18,478 bases of DNA from Prevotellaceae bacterium (GTDB taxonomy: Bacteria > Bacteroidota > Bacteroidia > Bacteroidales > Bacteroidaceae). Location: the NCBI GenBank assembly GCA_021204715.1, contig JAJPYW010000038.1:1-18478 (forward strand), read 5' to 3'. Every line of letters begins with the position of its first letter. Position 1 is the stretch's first letter. The notes beneath the pieces are model-generated. The model did not search any database, was not told the DNA's origin, and saw nothing but the letters and a program-made list of their open reading frames with translations. The position numbers and the translations under genes were made by a program. This document shows, in pieces, positions 1-5,358 of this stretch.

Positions 1-882
1 GTGGTACATGGGACGGTCGTCAGGATTGGGCTGCTTGGGCAGGGGTTCTTGTGCGCCCATGGTGTAGGGGTCGAATGCCGGTTGTTGTTCTTCTTGGTCG
101 GATTGCATGATGCTGCCTTTGCCGATTTGTAACTTGGGGTAGGTTTTGAAGGCGTGTTTGACGCATTTGGCTACCAAGAAGCCGGTGTCGATTTGTCCGC
201 CGTTGGAGGTGTAGAGGGTGTTGGCGCGGTTTTCGCGTTGGTTGGTTTCTTGGTTGAACACTACGTTGTTTTTGGCGGAGTAGTCGGCCAAGCGTTTCCA
301 GTCTCCTTCTGTCATGACGGAGTAGTCTACGGTGCCGTCTGACCGGGTGATTTTGATGAAACAGGCGATGATTTTTTTGTTTCCGTGGGGCAGGTTGGAG
401 GCGAAGTTGACGAATTTGTGGCCGTCTTTTTCGCCGAAGGTGAATTGGTCGCCGTCGTAGACGATGACGGGGTTGTCGGCATGGAGTATCTGTCCGGCTC
501 GTGCACGGAGGTAGAGTTCGCCGTAACCGGAGATGGTGAGGTTGCAGTTCTTTTCCCATACGTCTCTTCCGCCGCTGATGCCAGCTTTGACGTTGCGTGG
601 AATGAGGTAGCACTGGGCTTGGGCTCCGGGTTGCAGGGTAAGTCCTTTGACGGCTAAATCGATGAAGGCGTAGAAAATGGACAGGCCGGTGCATTTGCGC
701 AGGTTTTCGTTGTCGCGAAGCTGGCGGTTGAAGTAGATGGATTCGCGTTCGTAGGCTGCTTCGCCTCCTTCATTCCAAATGGAATTGTAGACGTAGATGA
801 ATTGTTCTTTTACACGCTCGTCGCGTATGACTTTTGCGGCGTCCATTGTGGACAGGTCGTTGGCTAATTGCATTGCGCTCAT
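1..882 (-). CDS. recT: RecT family single-strand annealing protein (3' end cut by window)
   Basis: The frame is open for 294 codons from an ATG at 882 down to base 1 with no stop, so the C-terminus lies outside the window. RecT proteins bind single-stranded DNA and anneal complementary strands during phage recombination and replication, usually with an exonuclease partner (RecE or YqaJ type). The family signature is clear at residues 66-97: GLSIFYAFIDLAVKGL followed by LQPGAQAQCYLIPR, the conserved core of RecT/Bet-like annealing proteins. The tail seen so far is Gln/Pro rich (about residues 270-294), as in the linker of this family. The ATG at 882 is preferred; a second ATG three codons on is possible. 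It follows the HAD gene by 32 bases on the same strand. The exonuclease partner is expected just left of the window. Confidence 0.88.
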   Translation of the reverse strand, partial: MSAMQLANDLSTMDAAKVIRDERVKEQFIYVYNSIWNEGGEAAYERESIYFNRQLRDNENLRKCTGLSIFYAFIDLAVKGLTLQPGAQAQCYLIPRNVKAGISGGRDVWEKNCNLTISGYGELYLRARAGQILHADNPVIVYDGDQFTFGEKDGHKFVNFASNLPHGNKKIIACFIKITRSDGTVDYSVMTEGDWKRLADYSAKNNVVFNQETNQRENRANTLYTSNGGQIDTGFLVAKCVKHAFKTYPKLQIGKGSIMQSDQEEQQPAFDPYTMGAQEPLPKQPNPDDRPMYH

Positions 883-911
883 AATGTTTTATTTTTTAAT
901 GGGTTGTTGTT

Positions 912-1379
912 TTAGATTATTGTGGGGTTTTGGATGTAGTAACGGGCGCTTTTCAGCATTATACCGGTGTAGAGGTGGTCGATGGCTTCCCAGTCGACTA
1001 CGGGGCGGTCCTCGCCATCCATACATTTTAGGGGTACTCCAAGGTTGCGGTCGTCGATGGAATATACGCCGTAGGCTTTCGTGGATTGGGTCCATTCTTG
1101 CTGGTGGGGGTCTTTTCCGATGCCGTAGAGCTGGATGCCGTGTTCACGGCACCAATCGACGGCTTCTTGCAGGTGTCGTCCGCAGCGCATGGTGTCGAGG
1201 ATGATGCCGACTCCGGCTTTTTGCCACTTTTTTAATACTTCCACGCAGGGGTGGTTCTCGTTTCCGATGTGGGGGTAGTGGTGGGCTACCATGCAGCCGT
1301 CGAAATCTACGCAGACGGGCAGTTTTTTCTCTGTTTTTTGGTGGGCGGCTTTGCCCACGATGGGTTGTAACTGGTTCAT
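912..1379 (-). CDS. Small HAD-superfamily hydrolase (BT0820-like)
   Basis: This is a protein of 155 aa. HAD enzymes use an aspartate nucleophile to remove phosphate. Motif I is VDFDGCMV (Asp25 and Asp27), motif II is the Thr63 in LDTMR, a lysine near residue 101 can serve as motif III, and motif IV is SIDDRN (Asp109, Asp110). All catalytic positions are therefore present. The short length with little cap domain matches the group of Bacteroides proteins typified by BT_0820, whose substrate is not known to me. It lies 7 bases after the helix-turn-helix gene and just before recT, so it is probably co-transcribed with the recombination gene. A nucleotide or nucleic-acid-end phosphatase role would fit, but that is inference. 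Confidence is high for the fold and low for the substrate. Confidence 0.85.
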   Translation of the reverse strand: MNQLQPIVGKAAHQKTEKKLPVCVDFDGCMVAHHYPHIGNENHPCVEVLKKWQKAGVGIILDTMRCGRHLQEAVDWCREHGIQLYGIGKDPHQQEWTQSTKAYGVYSIDDRNLGVPLKCMDGEDRPVVDWEAIDHLYTGIMLKSARYYIQNPTII

Positions 1380-1386
1380 ATTGTTT

Positions 1387-1596
1387 TTAGTTTGTCGCTC
1401 CCCACACGCGGATGAGTGCGGAGCCGCGGATGATTAAATTTTTTCTGCCTACTTGCTTGACGGAGAGTTCGTAGGCTTTGAACTCGCCGTTTTTTATCCA
1501 GTTCCGGACGGTGTTCTCGTGGACTTGGAGTACTTGGGCGGCTTGTCGCACGGAGAAGCGGCCGGTAGGTGATACGTTGGGTTTCTCGGTGGTCAT
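1387..1596 (-). CDS. Small helix-turn-helix protein (MerR/excisionase-like)
   Basis: This is a protein of 69 aa. Residues 14-40 (FSVRQAAQVLQVHENTV, then RNWIKNGEFKAY) form the winged helix-turn-helix pattern of the HTH_17/MerR-N group. That group includes excisionases, AlpA-type activators and small phage DNA-binding proteins. The rest is a short basic tail with the wing (GRKNLIIRGSALI). Its ATG overlaps the stop of the upstream 45 aa ORF in the arrangement ATGA, and an AGAGGAAA sequence stands 5 to 7 bases before the start, an unusually good ribosome site for this phylum. In its operon it could be an excisionase/directionality factor or a regulator of the early genes; the sequence alone cannot decide. 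A wider role in replication initiation is less likely at this size. Confidence 0.8.
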   Translation of the reverse strand: MTTEKPNVSPTGRFSVRQAAQVLQVHENTVRNWIKNGEFKAYELSVKQVGRKNLIIRGSALIRVWGATN

Positions 1597-1730
1597 AGGG
1601 CTTTCCTCTTGTTATAATGGTTGTTGGTGTTTATGGCAAGCTTGTTGCATGCCTGTTTGATAGGGGTGGGGTAAAAGCCAACGCCATGGCAGGCTTTTGC
1701 TGCTTTTGTTTTGAATGCTTTCCGGGTCAT
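1593..1730 (-). CDS. Basic 45 aa ORF of unknown function
   Basis: An ATG at 1730 opens 45 codons ending in a TGA whose bases overlap the ATG of the next gene (ATGA at 1593-1596), the classical sign of translational coupling. The protein starts MTRKAFKTKAAKACHG and is strongly basic, with Lys/Arg at many positions and hardly any acidic residue; the middle reads GFYPTPIKQACNKL. No membrane segment or known motif is visible. It fills an otherwise empty 146-base gap in a closely packed operon, which supports it being real. A basic peptide of this kind in a phage early region might bind nucleic acid, but I do not recognise it. Conservation of the reading frame in related prophages would settle whether it is coding. 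Confidence 0.55.
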   Translation of the reverse strand: MTRKAFKTKAAKACHGVGFYPTPIKQACNKLAINTNNHYNKRKAL

Positions 1731-1742
1731 GTCGTTATATGA

Positions 1743-1964
1743 TTATTGGTTATTCATGTCTTCAAGCCCAAGGGTGGTGACGAGGAAGTGCCGGGATGCT
1801 TGTGCGTCTAAACCGAGGTGGCGGCTGATGAAGCGTTGCATGGACGCGATGGCCGAGGGTGTGGTCAAGCGCCCGGCAAGGAACTCTTCGTAGACCATGG
1901 TACGCATTTTTGCTGATTGCTCTTCCTTTTTATACATGTCTCTTATTTGGGCATAGTGGTCCAT
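1743..1964 (-). CDS. Unknown 73 aa protein in the prophage operon
   Basis: This is a mostly helical, soluble-looking protein beginning MDHYAQIRDMYKKEEQ and ending LGLEDMNNQ. The frame is open further upstream to about 2063, but that extension would run through the preceding membrane-protein gene. The ATG at 1964 overlaps the last base of that gene's stop (TAATG), so the short start is chosen. The first 30 residues are charged and could be a coiled coil; residues 32-55 (RLTTPSAIASMQRFISRHLG) look like an amphipathic helical pair. I do not recognise a family. Its coupling to a small membrane protein suggests the two are made in step. Confidence 0.65.
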   Translation of the reverse strand: MDHYAQIRDMYKKEEQSAKMRTMVYEEFLAGRLTTPSAIASMQRFISRHLGLDAQASRHFLVTTLGLEDMNNQ

Positions 1965-2152
1965 TATTCTTCTTGCATTTCTTTGTAGAGTTGTTTGGTC
2001 ATGTAGGCGGTTGAGGCTATGGCACCGGCGCCGATGATGACTCCAAAGAGTGATATGCCGCACTTGACGGCGGTGGCGATGGCGATGAGGATTACCAAGG
2101 CGGTGATGATGGCCATCAATACGAATTGAATGAGTGATGTTAGTTTATACAT
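1964..2152 (-). CDS. Small two-helix membrane protein
   Basis: This is a protein of 62 aa with two hydrophobic stretches, about residues 5-28 (LIQFVLMAIITALVILIAIA) and 33-51 (ISLFGVIIGAGAIASTA), followed by a short charged tail KQLYKEMQEE. The loop between them is too short for anything but a tight turn, giving a helical hairpin in the inner membrane. Its stop overlaps the start of the next gene by one base. Such proteins in phage early regions can be holin-like, superinfection-exclusion or simply unknown; the position far from lysis genes argues against a holin. No family is recognised. Confidence 0.65.
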   Translation of the reverse strand: MYKLTSLIQFVLMAIITALVILIAIATAVKCGISLFGVIIGAGAIASTAYMTKQLYKEMQEE

Positions 2153-2168
2153 GGTGTCGTGGGTTGGG

Positions 2169-2363
2169 TTACTTTATTCTGAATACGGTTACGGCGTTGT
2201 CGTTCTTACAGGCGCGGAATCGGCGGCCGAGATAATTGGCTGCCTTGCTGGTTTCAACTCTTACGGATTGTAACCATTCTATGGGGAAGTCTGTCATTTG
2301 TCCGACATGCAATGATTCAAGCCTAATGGCTATATCTTTTGATTTGCTGATTTTAGTTCCCAT
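2169..2363 (-). CDS. Unknown 64 aa protein, first gene of the leftward prophage operon
   Basis: This is a protein of 64 aa, MGTKISKSKDIAIRLESLHV near the start and ending NAVTVFRIK. The composition is basic and the pattern alternating, suggesting a small beta-rich domain. The segment SVRVETSKAANYLGRRFRAC could place a helix over a sheet as in small nucleic-acid-binding phage proteins, but no family is recognised. It is the first gene after the leftward promoter at 2404-2411, with a leader of about 35 bases that contains AAAGAAATG at the start. As the first gene facing the repressor it occupies the place where a Cro-like or antirepressor protein often sits. That position is the only hint of function. 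Confidence 0.65.
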   Translation of the reverse strand: MGTKISKSKDIAIRLESLHVGQMTDFPIEWLQSVRVETSKAANYLGRRFRACKNDNAVTVFRIK

Positions 2364-2390
2364 TTCTTTCTGTTAATTAATATTTTATGA

Positions 2391-2398
2391 TAACTTTG
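2391..2398 (+). promoter_or_regulatory. Rightward repressor promoter, -7 element
   Basis: TAACTTTG fits TAnnTTTG, with a poor -33 (TTTC, 20 bases upstream, overlapping the start of the 64 aa gene). It would give an 80-base leader for the repressor gene. It faces the leftward promoter with only five bases between the two -7 elements. Confidence 0.45.
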
Positions 2399-2403
2399 TG
2401 CTG

Positions 2404-2411
2404 CAAATATA
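2404..2411 (-). promoter_or_regulatory. Leftward prophage promoter, -7 element
   Basis: On the minus strand the bases read TATATTTG, an exact TAnnTTTG element, placing the transcript start about 35 bases before the 64 aa gene. The -33 region is weak (CTTTTT about 17 bases upstream). It drives the recT operon. Confidence 0.65.
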
Positions 2412-2457
2412 GATATTATTATTGAGAAAAAGTATAGTAAATCAATAGTAATCTATG

Positions 2458-2472
2458 AAATTAGAATAATTT
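2458..2472. promoter_or_regulatory. Candidate operator: inverted repeat AAATTA-GAA-TAATTT
   Basis: This is a perfect six-base inverted repeat with a three-base centre, 12 bases before the repressor start codon, in AT-rich DNA. Size and symmetry suit an XRE-type dimer. It lies upstream of the leftward -33 region and inside the repressor leader, so binding there could affect both directions. It may also be chance in such AT-rich sequence. Confidence 0.35.
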
Positions 2473-2484
2473 AAGATAGATACC

Positions 2485-2880
2485 ATGGATGTAAAAGAGA
2501 GATTATTAGATTTTATCTCCTATAAAGGATTGAATAAGAGTAGATTCCAAAGGAGTATCGGCGTATCGGGTTCCTATATACAAAATATAGCAAACGGGAT
2601 AGGTACTGATGTCTTGCGTAGAATCGAAAAGATATATCCGGAGCTTAATACCGATTGGCTTGTGTCGGGTAATGGGGAAATGTTGAATAAGACACCCATG
2701 CAGAATGGCGTGGATGTCTTATATGAGGTTTTGCGCAAAAAGGATATGGAAATAAGTGCTTTAAAGGATGAGATTACTGCTTTAAAGGATGAGATTGGTT
2801 CCTTGAAGGATGAGGTGAGCCGGCTTCGCGGTCAGAATGAGATTTTGAGGGAACAGATGGAAATGCCGAGGAAAAGATAA
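2485..2880 (+). CDS. XRE-type repressor with heptad coiled-coil tail
   Basis: This is a protein of 131 aa. Residues 4-55 form a helix-turn-helix domain (RLLDFISYKGLNKSRFQRSI, recognition helix near VSGSYIQNIANG). Next comes the NTDWLVSGNGEML segment typical of Bacteroides phage-type XRE regulators. After a linker, residues 87-125 form a coiled coil with near-identical heptads (ALKDEI, ALKDEI, SLKDEV, RLRGQNEIL) that should drive oligomerisation. No peptidase domain or Ala-Gly cleavage site is seen, so induction by RecA-type self-cleavage is unlikely; an antirepressor is a better guess. It is divergent from the recT operon and probably controls it and itself. The base composition is AT-richer than the chromosomal genes to the right. 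Confidence 0.85.
   Translation: MDVKERLLDFISYKGLNKSRFQRSIGVSGSYIQNIANGIGTDVLRRIEKIYPELNTDWLVSGNGEMLNKTPMQNGVDVLYEVLRKKDMEISALKDEITALKDEIGSLKDEVSRLRGQNEILREQMEMPRKR
2758..2820 (+). repeat. 21-base tandem repeat, three copies
   Basis: Three consecutive 21-base units start at 2758, 2779 and 2800; the first two differ at only two positions and the third is diverged. Each unit encodes one seven-residue heptad of the repressor coiled coil, so unit gain or loss would keep the frame. Confidence 0.8.
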
Positions 2881-3010
2881 CGACCGTATCGTTATTGTTT
2901 TTAGGATAGAATACGATAGATTCACATAGTATCTGAAAGCGAAAACTTGTGGGGTTGAGATTGTGGCTGTTATCTATTTGGGGCATATTGAAATGAATGG
3001 TGGATATTAG

Positions 3011-3038
3011 CCTTATTTGTGCTTATATATAAATAAGG
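3011..3038. promoter_or_regulatory. Inverted repeat upstream of the toxin-antitoxin pair
   Basis: CCTTATTT and AAATAAGG form a perfect eight-base inverted repeat separated by 12 AT-rich bases, and a third CCTTATT occurs at 3052-3058. The sites lie just upstream of the promoter of the antitoxin gene, a usual place for autoregulatory operators. No protein binding is shown. Confidence 0.4.
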
Positions 3039-3072
3039 TGTGCGAAATGTGCCTTATTATGGGGAAAAACGC

Positions 3073-3080
3073 TATATTTG
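3073..3080 (+). promoter_or_regulatory. Promoter of the toxin-antitoxin pair, -7 element
   Basis: TATATTTG matches TAnnTTTG and predicts a transcript start near 3086, about 20 bases before the antitoxin ATG. This rules out the longer frame that opens at 3017. The -33 region is poor, which suggests weak or regulated expression. Confidence 0.7.
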
Positions 3081-3106
3081 CACCGTGTGACAACCTAACA
3101 TTAAAT

Positions 3107-3307
3107 ATGAATATGAAAGAGAAGAAGGAAACTGGTAAGACTTATACTCCAGAGGAAATTGCGGAGTTGAGGAAGAAGAAGTGGAGCGAGCTAACCTACG
3201 AGGAGAAAAGGGCTACGCTTCCCAAGAAGTTGAGCAAGGCTGGTGAGATGTTGCTTTCGGGTAAGGCTTATTTAAAGGTGGTTGATTGGGATGCGGTACT
3301 GCAATAG
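3107..3307 (+). CDS. Putative antitoxin partner of the PIN toxin
   Basis: This is a protein of 66 aa from the ATG at 3107, chosen because the promoter lies inside the upstream part of the open frame. The sequence is highly charged: a Lys/Glu-rich head, then TPEEIAELRKKKWSELTYEE, then a tail KAYLKVVDWDAVLQ that could be the extended arm that fits into a toxin active site. The gene ends 17 bases inside the downstream PIN gene, the common layout of type II toxin-antitoxin pairs. No AbrB, ribbon-helix-helix or Phd DNA-binding domain is evident, so the antitoxin family is unrecognised. The assignment as antitoxin rests on size, charge, order and overlap. Confidence 0.65.
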   Translation: MNMKEKKETGKTYTPEEIAELRKKKWSELTYEEKRATLPKKLSKAGEMLLSGKAYLKVVDWDAVLQ

Positions 3308-3710
3308 GATTTACCTTGATACGAACATCGTCATATTCATGCTCACAGGTGATGGTGACAGCATAGACCGTGATACGGCTGATATGATTGCTGACCCGGA
3401 GAATCTTTTGTTCACGAGTACGGTTTGCGTGCAGGAGATAGTTCACTTGCGGCACATCGGCAAGGTGCTGAAAAGGGATAAGCGATTACCCATTGTGGAT
3501 ATGGTCAAAGACTACGGCATTGAGATTGTTCCGATAAACGAGAAGCATTTGCGGACGATGGATGAATTGCCTCTTGGAGAGCACCGCGACCCGATGGACA
3601 GGCTTATCATAGCGCAAACTATAGCTGATAGGGCTTTACTGGTGAGTTGCGACGGCGCGTTTGATGACTACAAGTCTTGCGGATTGGATTTTCGTCGGAA
3701 TTTCAGATAG
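3291..3710 (+). CDS. vapC: PIN-domain ribonuclease toxin (VapC-like)
   Basis: This is a protein of 139 aa from the ATG at 3291; a TTG nine bases earlier is the alternative. PIN toxins are Mg-dependent ribonucleases that cut tRNA, rRNA or mRNA. The four acidic residues are all present: Asp10 in YLDTN, Glu49 in CVQEIVHL, Asp103 in HRDPMDRLI and Asp121 in VSCDGAFD. The HRDPxDR segment is typical of the VapC group found in Bacteroidota. It overlaps the antitoxin gene by 17 bases and is the last gene before the attachment site, a usual place for addiction or defence cargo. Activity is expected because no catalytic residue is missing. The target RNA cannot be predicted. Confidence 0.85.
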   Translation: MRYCNRIYLDTNIVIFMLTGDGDSIDRDTADMIADPENLLFTSTVCVQEIVHLRHIGKVLKRDKRLPIVDMVKDYGIEIVPINEKHLRTMDELPLGEHRDPMDRLIIAQTIADRALLVSCDGAFDDYKSCGLDFRRNFR

Positions 3711-3803
3711 ATTATTGTTCTAAAATCGCTCGCAAATCACTTGCGCAGTCAATTTTCATTACAAGTAATTAGTTGAATTATAGCGGTTTATATTTTATAA
3801 AAT

Positions 3804-3849
3804 CTGCTTTGGGAGCAGGGGGTCGTGGGTTCAAATCCCGCTACCCCGA
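3804..3849 (+). other. Attachment site attR: 3' fragment of tRNA-Pro(TGG)
   Basis: The bases form the 3' part of a tRNA: anticodon loop TTTGGGA (anticodon TGG at 3810-3812), anticodon-stem 3' strand GCAGG, variable loop GGGTC, T arm GTGGG-TTCAAAT-CCCGC, acceptor strand TACCCCG and discriminator A. The 5' half (acceptor, D arm) is absent; the preceding DNA is AT-rich element sequence. The fragment cannot make a tRNA and marks the crossover region, probably within the anticodon arm. Confidence 0.85.
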
Positions 3850-3867
3850 CAGAAATGTAAGCCGCTT

Positions 3868-3927
3868 AAAAAAAAGTATGAACGTATGCAATGACAAGTT
3901 CGCACCGTTTCATACCCCTTTTCTTTT
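3868..3927. terminator. Bidirectional terminator after the tRNA-Pro fragment
   Basis: The arms GTATGAACG (3876-3884) and CGTTTCATAC (3906-3915) pair with one bulge. On the left is a run of eight A (T-run for minus-strand transcripts leaving the nitroreductase gene) and on the right CCCCTTTTCTTTT for plus-strand transcripts. Before integration it would have ended the tRNA-Pro transcript. Confidence 0.55.
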
Positions 3928-4012
3928 GGTCTGTCAAATGAATTCTTACAACCGCCGCTCCTTCGGCTGTCGACAGTATCCGGCCAACTACCGCTATATA
4001 TCCTATATGGCG

Positions 4013-4543
4013 TTATTTTACATAGCGCACATAATCCGGTTTACGGGACTTCGCTACAGGTTCGGGGCAACCGGCACTACGGTAGCCTAATACGCAATGG
4101 CCTATACCTTCGTAGTCGCCTTCCACACCCCAAGATTTCAGCAGTGTCTTACCCTCTTCCGAGTCAAACACCTCTTTGGCACGGTGTATCCAGCAACTGT
4201 CCACGCCAAGGGCATGGGCTGCGTTCATCAAGTTGCCCATGACAAGCGATCCGTCGTACACATGGCAAGGATATTGACGGTTGGCTAAAACGACAAGGAC
4301 TGCCGGGGCACCGTAGAAGGGGTCTTGGGTGACGCCAAGGCATTGGGCGTTCAACTTGGAGAGGTGGTCGCGCACCTCCTTGTTGGTAACGGCGATGATG
4401 ATGGGCGACTGCCAACCGGCACCCGTGGGCGCGAAGGTGCCGGCTTCGATGATTTGATTCAATACTTCTTCCGAAGGCATCCTGGCGGCATCAAAATCCC
4501 TGATGCTCCGGCGTGTTTTGAGGCATGCAATTATCTGGTTCAT
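4013..4543 (-). CDS. Nitroreductase family flavoprotein
   Basis: This is a protein of 176 aa. The start at 4543 (MNQIIACLKTRRSIRDF) is chosen because the family begins with this KTRRSIRxF phosphate-binding segment and a promoter lies just upstream. The longer frame to 4609 would run through that promoter. Members bind FMN and use NAD(P)H to reduce nitro compounds, quinones or related acceptors in the cytosol as dimers. Family features are APTGAGWQSP near residues 37-46 and the C-terminal GIGHCVLGY. The subgroup is the short, about 170-180 aa nitroreductases common in gut anaerobes. It is transcribed alone toward the attachment site. The substrate is unknown. Confidence 0.9.
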   Translation of the reverse strand: MNQIIACLKTRRSIRDFDAARMPSEEVLNQIIEAGTFAPTGAGWQSPIIIAVTNKEVRDHLSKLNAQCLGVTQDPFYGAPAVLVVLANRQYPCHVYDGSLVMGNLMNAAHALGVDSCWIHRAKEVFDSEEGKTLLKSWGVEGDYEGIGHCVLGYRSAGCPEPVAKSRKPDYVRYVK

Positions 4544-4566
4544 ATTATATGTTTTTAAAGTTGATA

Positions 4567-4574
4567 CAAATTTA
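4567..4574 (-). promoter_or_regulatory. Promoter of the nitroreductase gene, -7 element
   Basis: The minus strand reads TAAATTTG, an exact TAnnTTTG, 23 bases before the start codon, with a weak TTTC 18 bases further upstream. Confidence 0.6.
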
Positions 4575-4714
4575 CCGATTATTTTTATTAAAGAAAGTCG
4601 GATTGACAATTATTCTTGTTAAAAAACGTACAGACATGATTGAATGAATGAGAAGGCCCACCATCAACCAAACACTCCATTTGTTAAAGAAACGATTAAT
4701 ATGGCGTGGAATGA

Positions 4715-4744
4715 TTGGCACACCGGAAGGAAAGTGTAACTTTG
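4715..4744 (+). promoter_or_regulatory. Promoter of the flavoprotein-mscM-pduO-like genes
   Basis: TTGG at 4715-4718 is followed after 18 bases by TAACTTTG at 4737-4744, close to the Bacteroides consensus. It leaves a leader of about 85 bases before the ATG at 4834. The other DNA between 4575 and 4833 shows no gene I can support. Confidence 0.6.
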
Positions 4745-4833
4745 ACGGCGTGAATGTCGGGCGGCGCGTTGCAGGCATGTCGTTGACGCGGGCTGACTGT
4801 TCCTTTATTAAATATGAAACTATTGATTGACCG

Positions 4834-5349
4834 ATGAGAAAGACAAGCAGGGAGATGGATAGTGCCTGGGCTTTAGAAATTATGCATAAAGCCCCTTATA
4901 TCACCGTTAGTTTCACCCGTCCCGACGGGACGGCTTACGGATTGCCGTTGTCCTTGGCTTCGGCCGATGGTCGGGTGTGGTACTTTCACGGTGCCTTGGA
5001 AGGCGACAAGCTCGATGCCATTGCCAGTCATCCCGAAGTCTGTCTCTCGGCGGTGACCAAGTGTACGCCCACAGTGGGCCCTCTGGACGGCTCTTTTACG
5101 TTGCAGTACCACTCGGCCGTCGCTTTCGGTAAAGCCCAACTTGTAACGGATAAAACAGAGAAGGTGGAGGCTTTGCGCATCATCTGCAAGCGTTTCCTGC
5201 CACAACATTTAGATGCTTTCGACTTGGCGGTGGCACGCAGTCTTGACCGCACGGCAGTGGTACGCGTCACGCTTTCGGCTCCTCCTACAGGCAAGCGTAA
5301 ACAGTATGACAAGGCGGGCATAGAGATGAAATATGGACGTATGGAATAA
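4834..5349 (+). CDS. Pyridoxamine 5'-phosphate oxidase-like (NimA-type) flavoprotein
   Basis: This is a protein of 171 aa with the split-barrel flavin-binding fold. The typical run is YITVSFTRPDGTAYGLPLSL (22-41), WYFHGALEGDKLDAIASHPE (49-68), CLSAV, then the second half with QYHSAVAFGKA (91-101). This FHGAxxGxKxD pattern is shared by NimA nitroimidazole-resistance proteins and their housekeeping relatives. These bind FMN or a related cofactor and reduce small substrates; drug resistance cannot be claimed from this. It ends 9 bases before mscM and shares its promoter. The protein points to flavin redox chemistry, as does the divergent nitroreductase, but a working link between them is only inferred. 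Confidence 0.85.
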   Translation: MRKTSREMDSAWALEIMHKAPYITVSFTRPDGTAYGLPLSLASADGRVWYFHGALEGDKLDAIASHPEVCLSAVTKCTPTVGPLDGSFTLQYHSAVAFGKAQLVTDKTEKVEALRIICKRFLPQHLDAFDLAVARSLDRTAVVRVTLSAPPTGKRKQYDKAGIEMKYGRME

Positions 5350-5358
5350 AATAAGGTT

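Larger units (their letters stand above)
1..3849. mobile_element. Right end of an integrated prophage-like element in tRNA-Pro
   Basis: The stretch holds a leftward early-type operon with a RecT gene, a divergent XRE repressor, a toxin-antitoxin pair, and a tRNA 3' fragment at its right border. Beyond that border, housekeeping and metabolic genes begin. Many phage and ICE integrases recombine inside tRNA 3' ends, leaving the intact tRNA at one side and a short 3' copy at the other; here only the 3' copy is seen. The intact tRNA-Pro, the integrase and any structural or transfer genes would therefore lie left of position 1. Temperate phage is more likely than ICE because of the RecT/repressor arrangement, but no capsid, terminase or mobilisation gene is in view, so the class stays open. 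Confidence 0.8.

Noticed and set aside
20..694. A 224-codon minus-strand open frame rich in Arg, His and Pro
   Set aside because: It is a shadow frame of the recT gene, which is open on the same strand in another frame across the whole region and has clear family motifs.
1965..2063. N-terminal extension of the 73 aa protein to 106 aa
   Set aside because: It would run through the membrane-protein gene; the TAATG junction gives a better start, and the extra residues look like shadow translation.
3731..3745. Terminator after the PIN toxin gene (CGCAA-ATCAC-TTGCG)
   Set aside because: The stem has only five pairs and no T-run; it may be chance or an integrase arm site.
3773..4090. Plus-strand frame of 105 codons
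   Set aside because: It reads through the tRNA-Pro fragment and the terminator hairpin, with no recognisable protein features.
4648..4830. Plus-strand 60-codon frame before the flavoprotein gene
   Set aside because: The promoter for the downstream gene lies inside it, and the composition is not protein-like.
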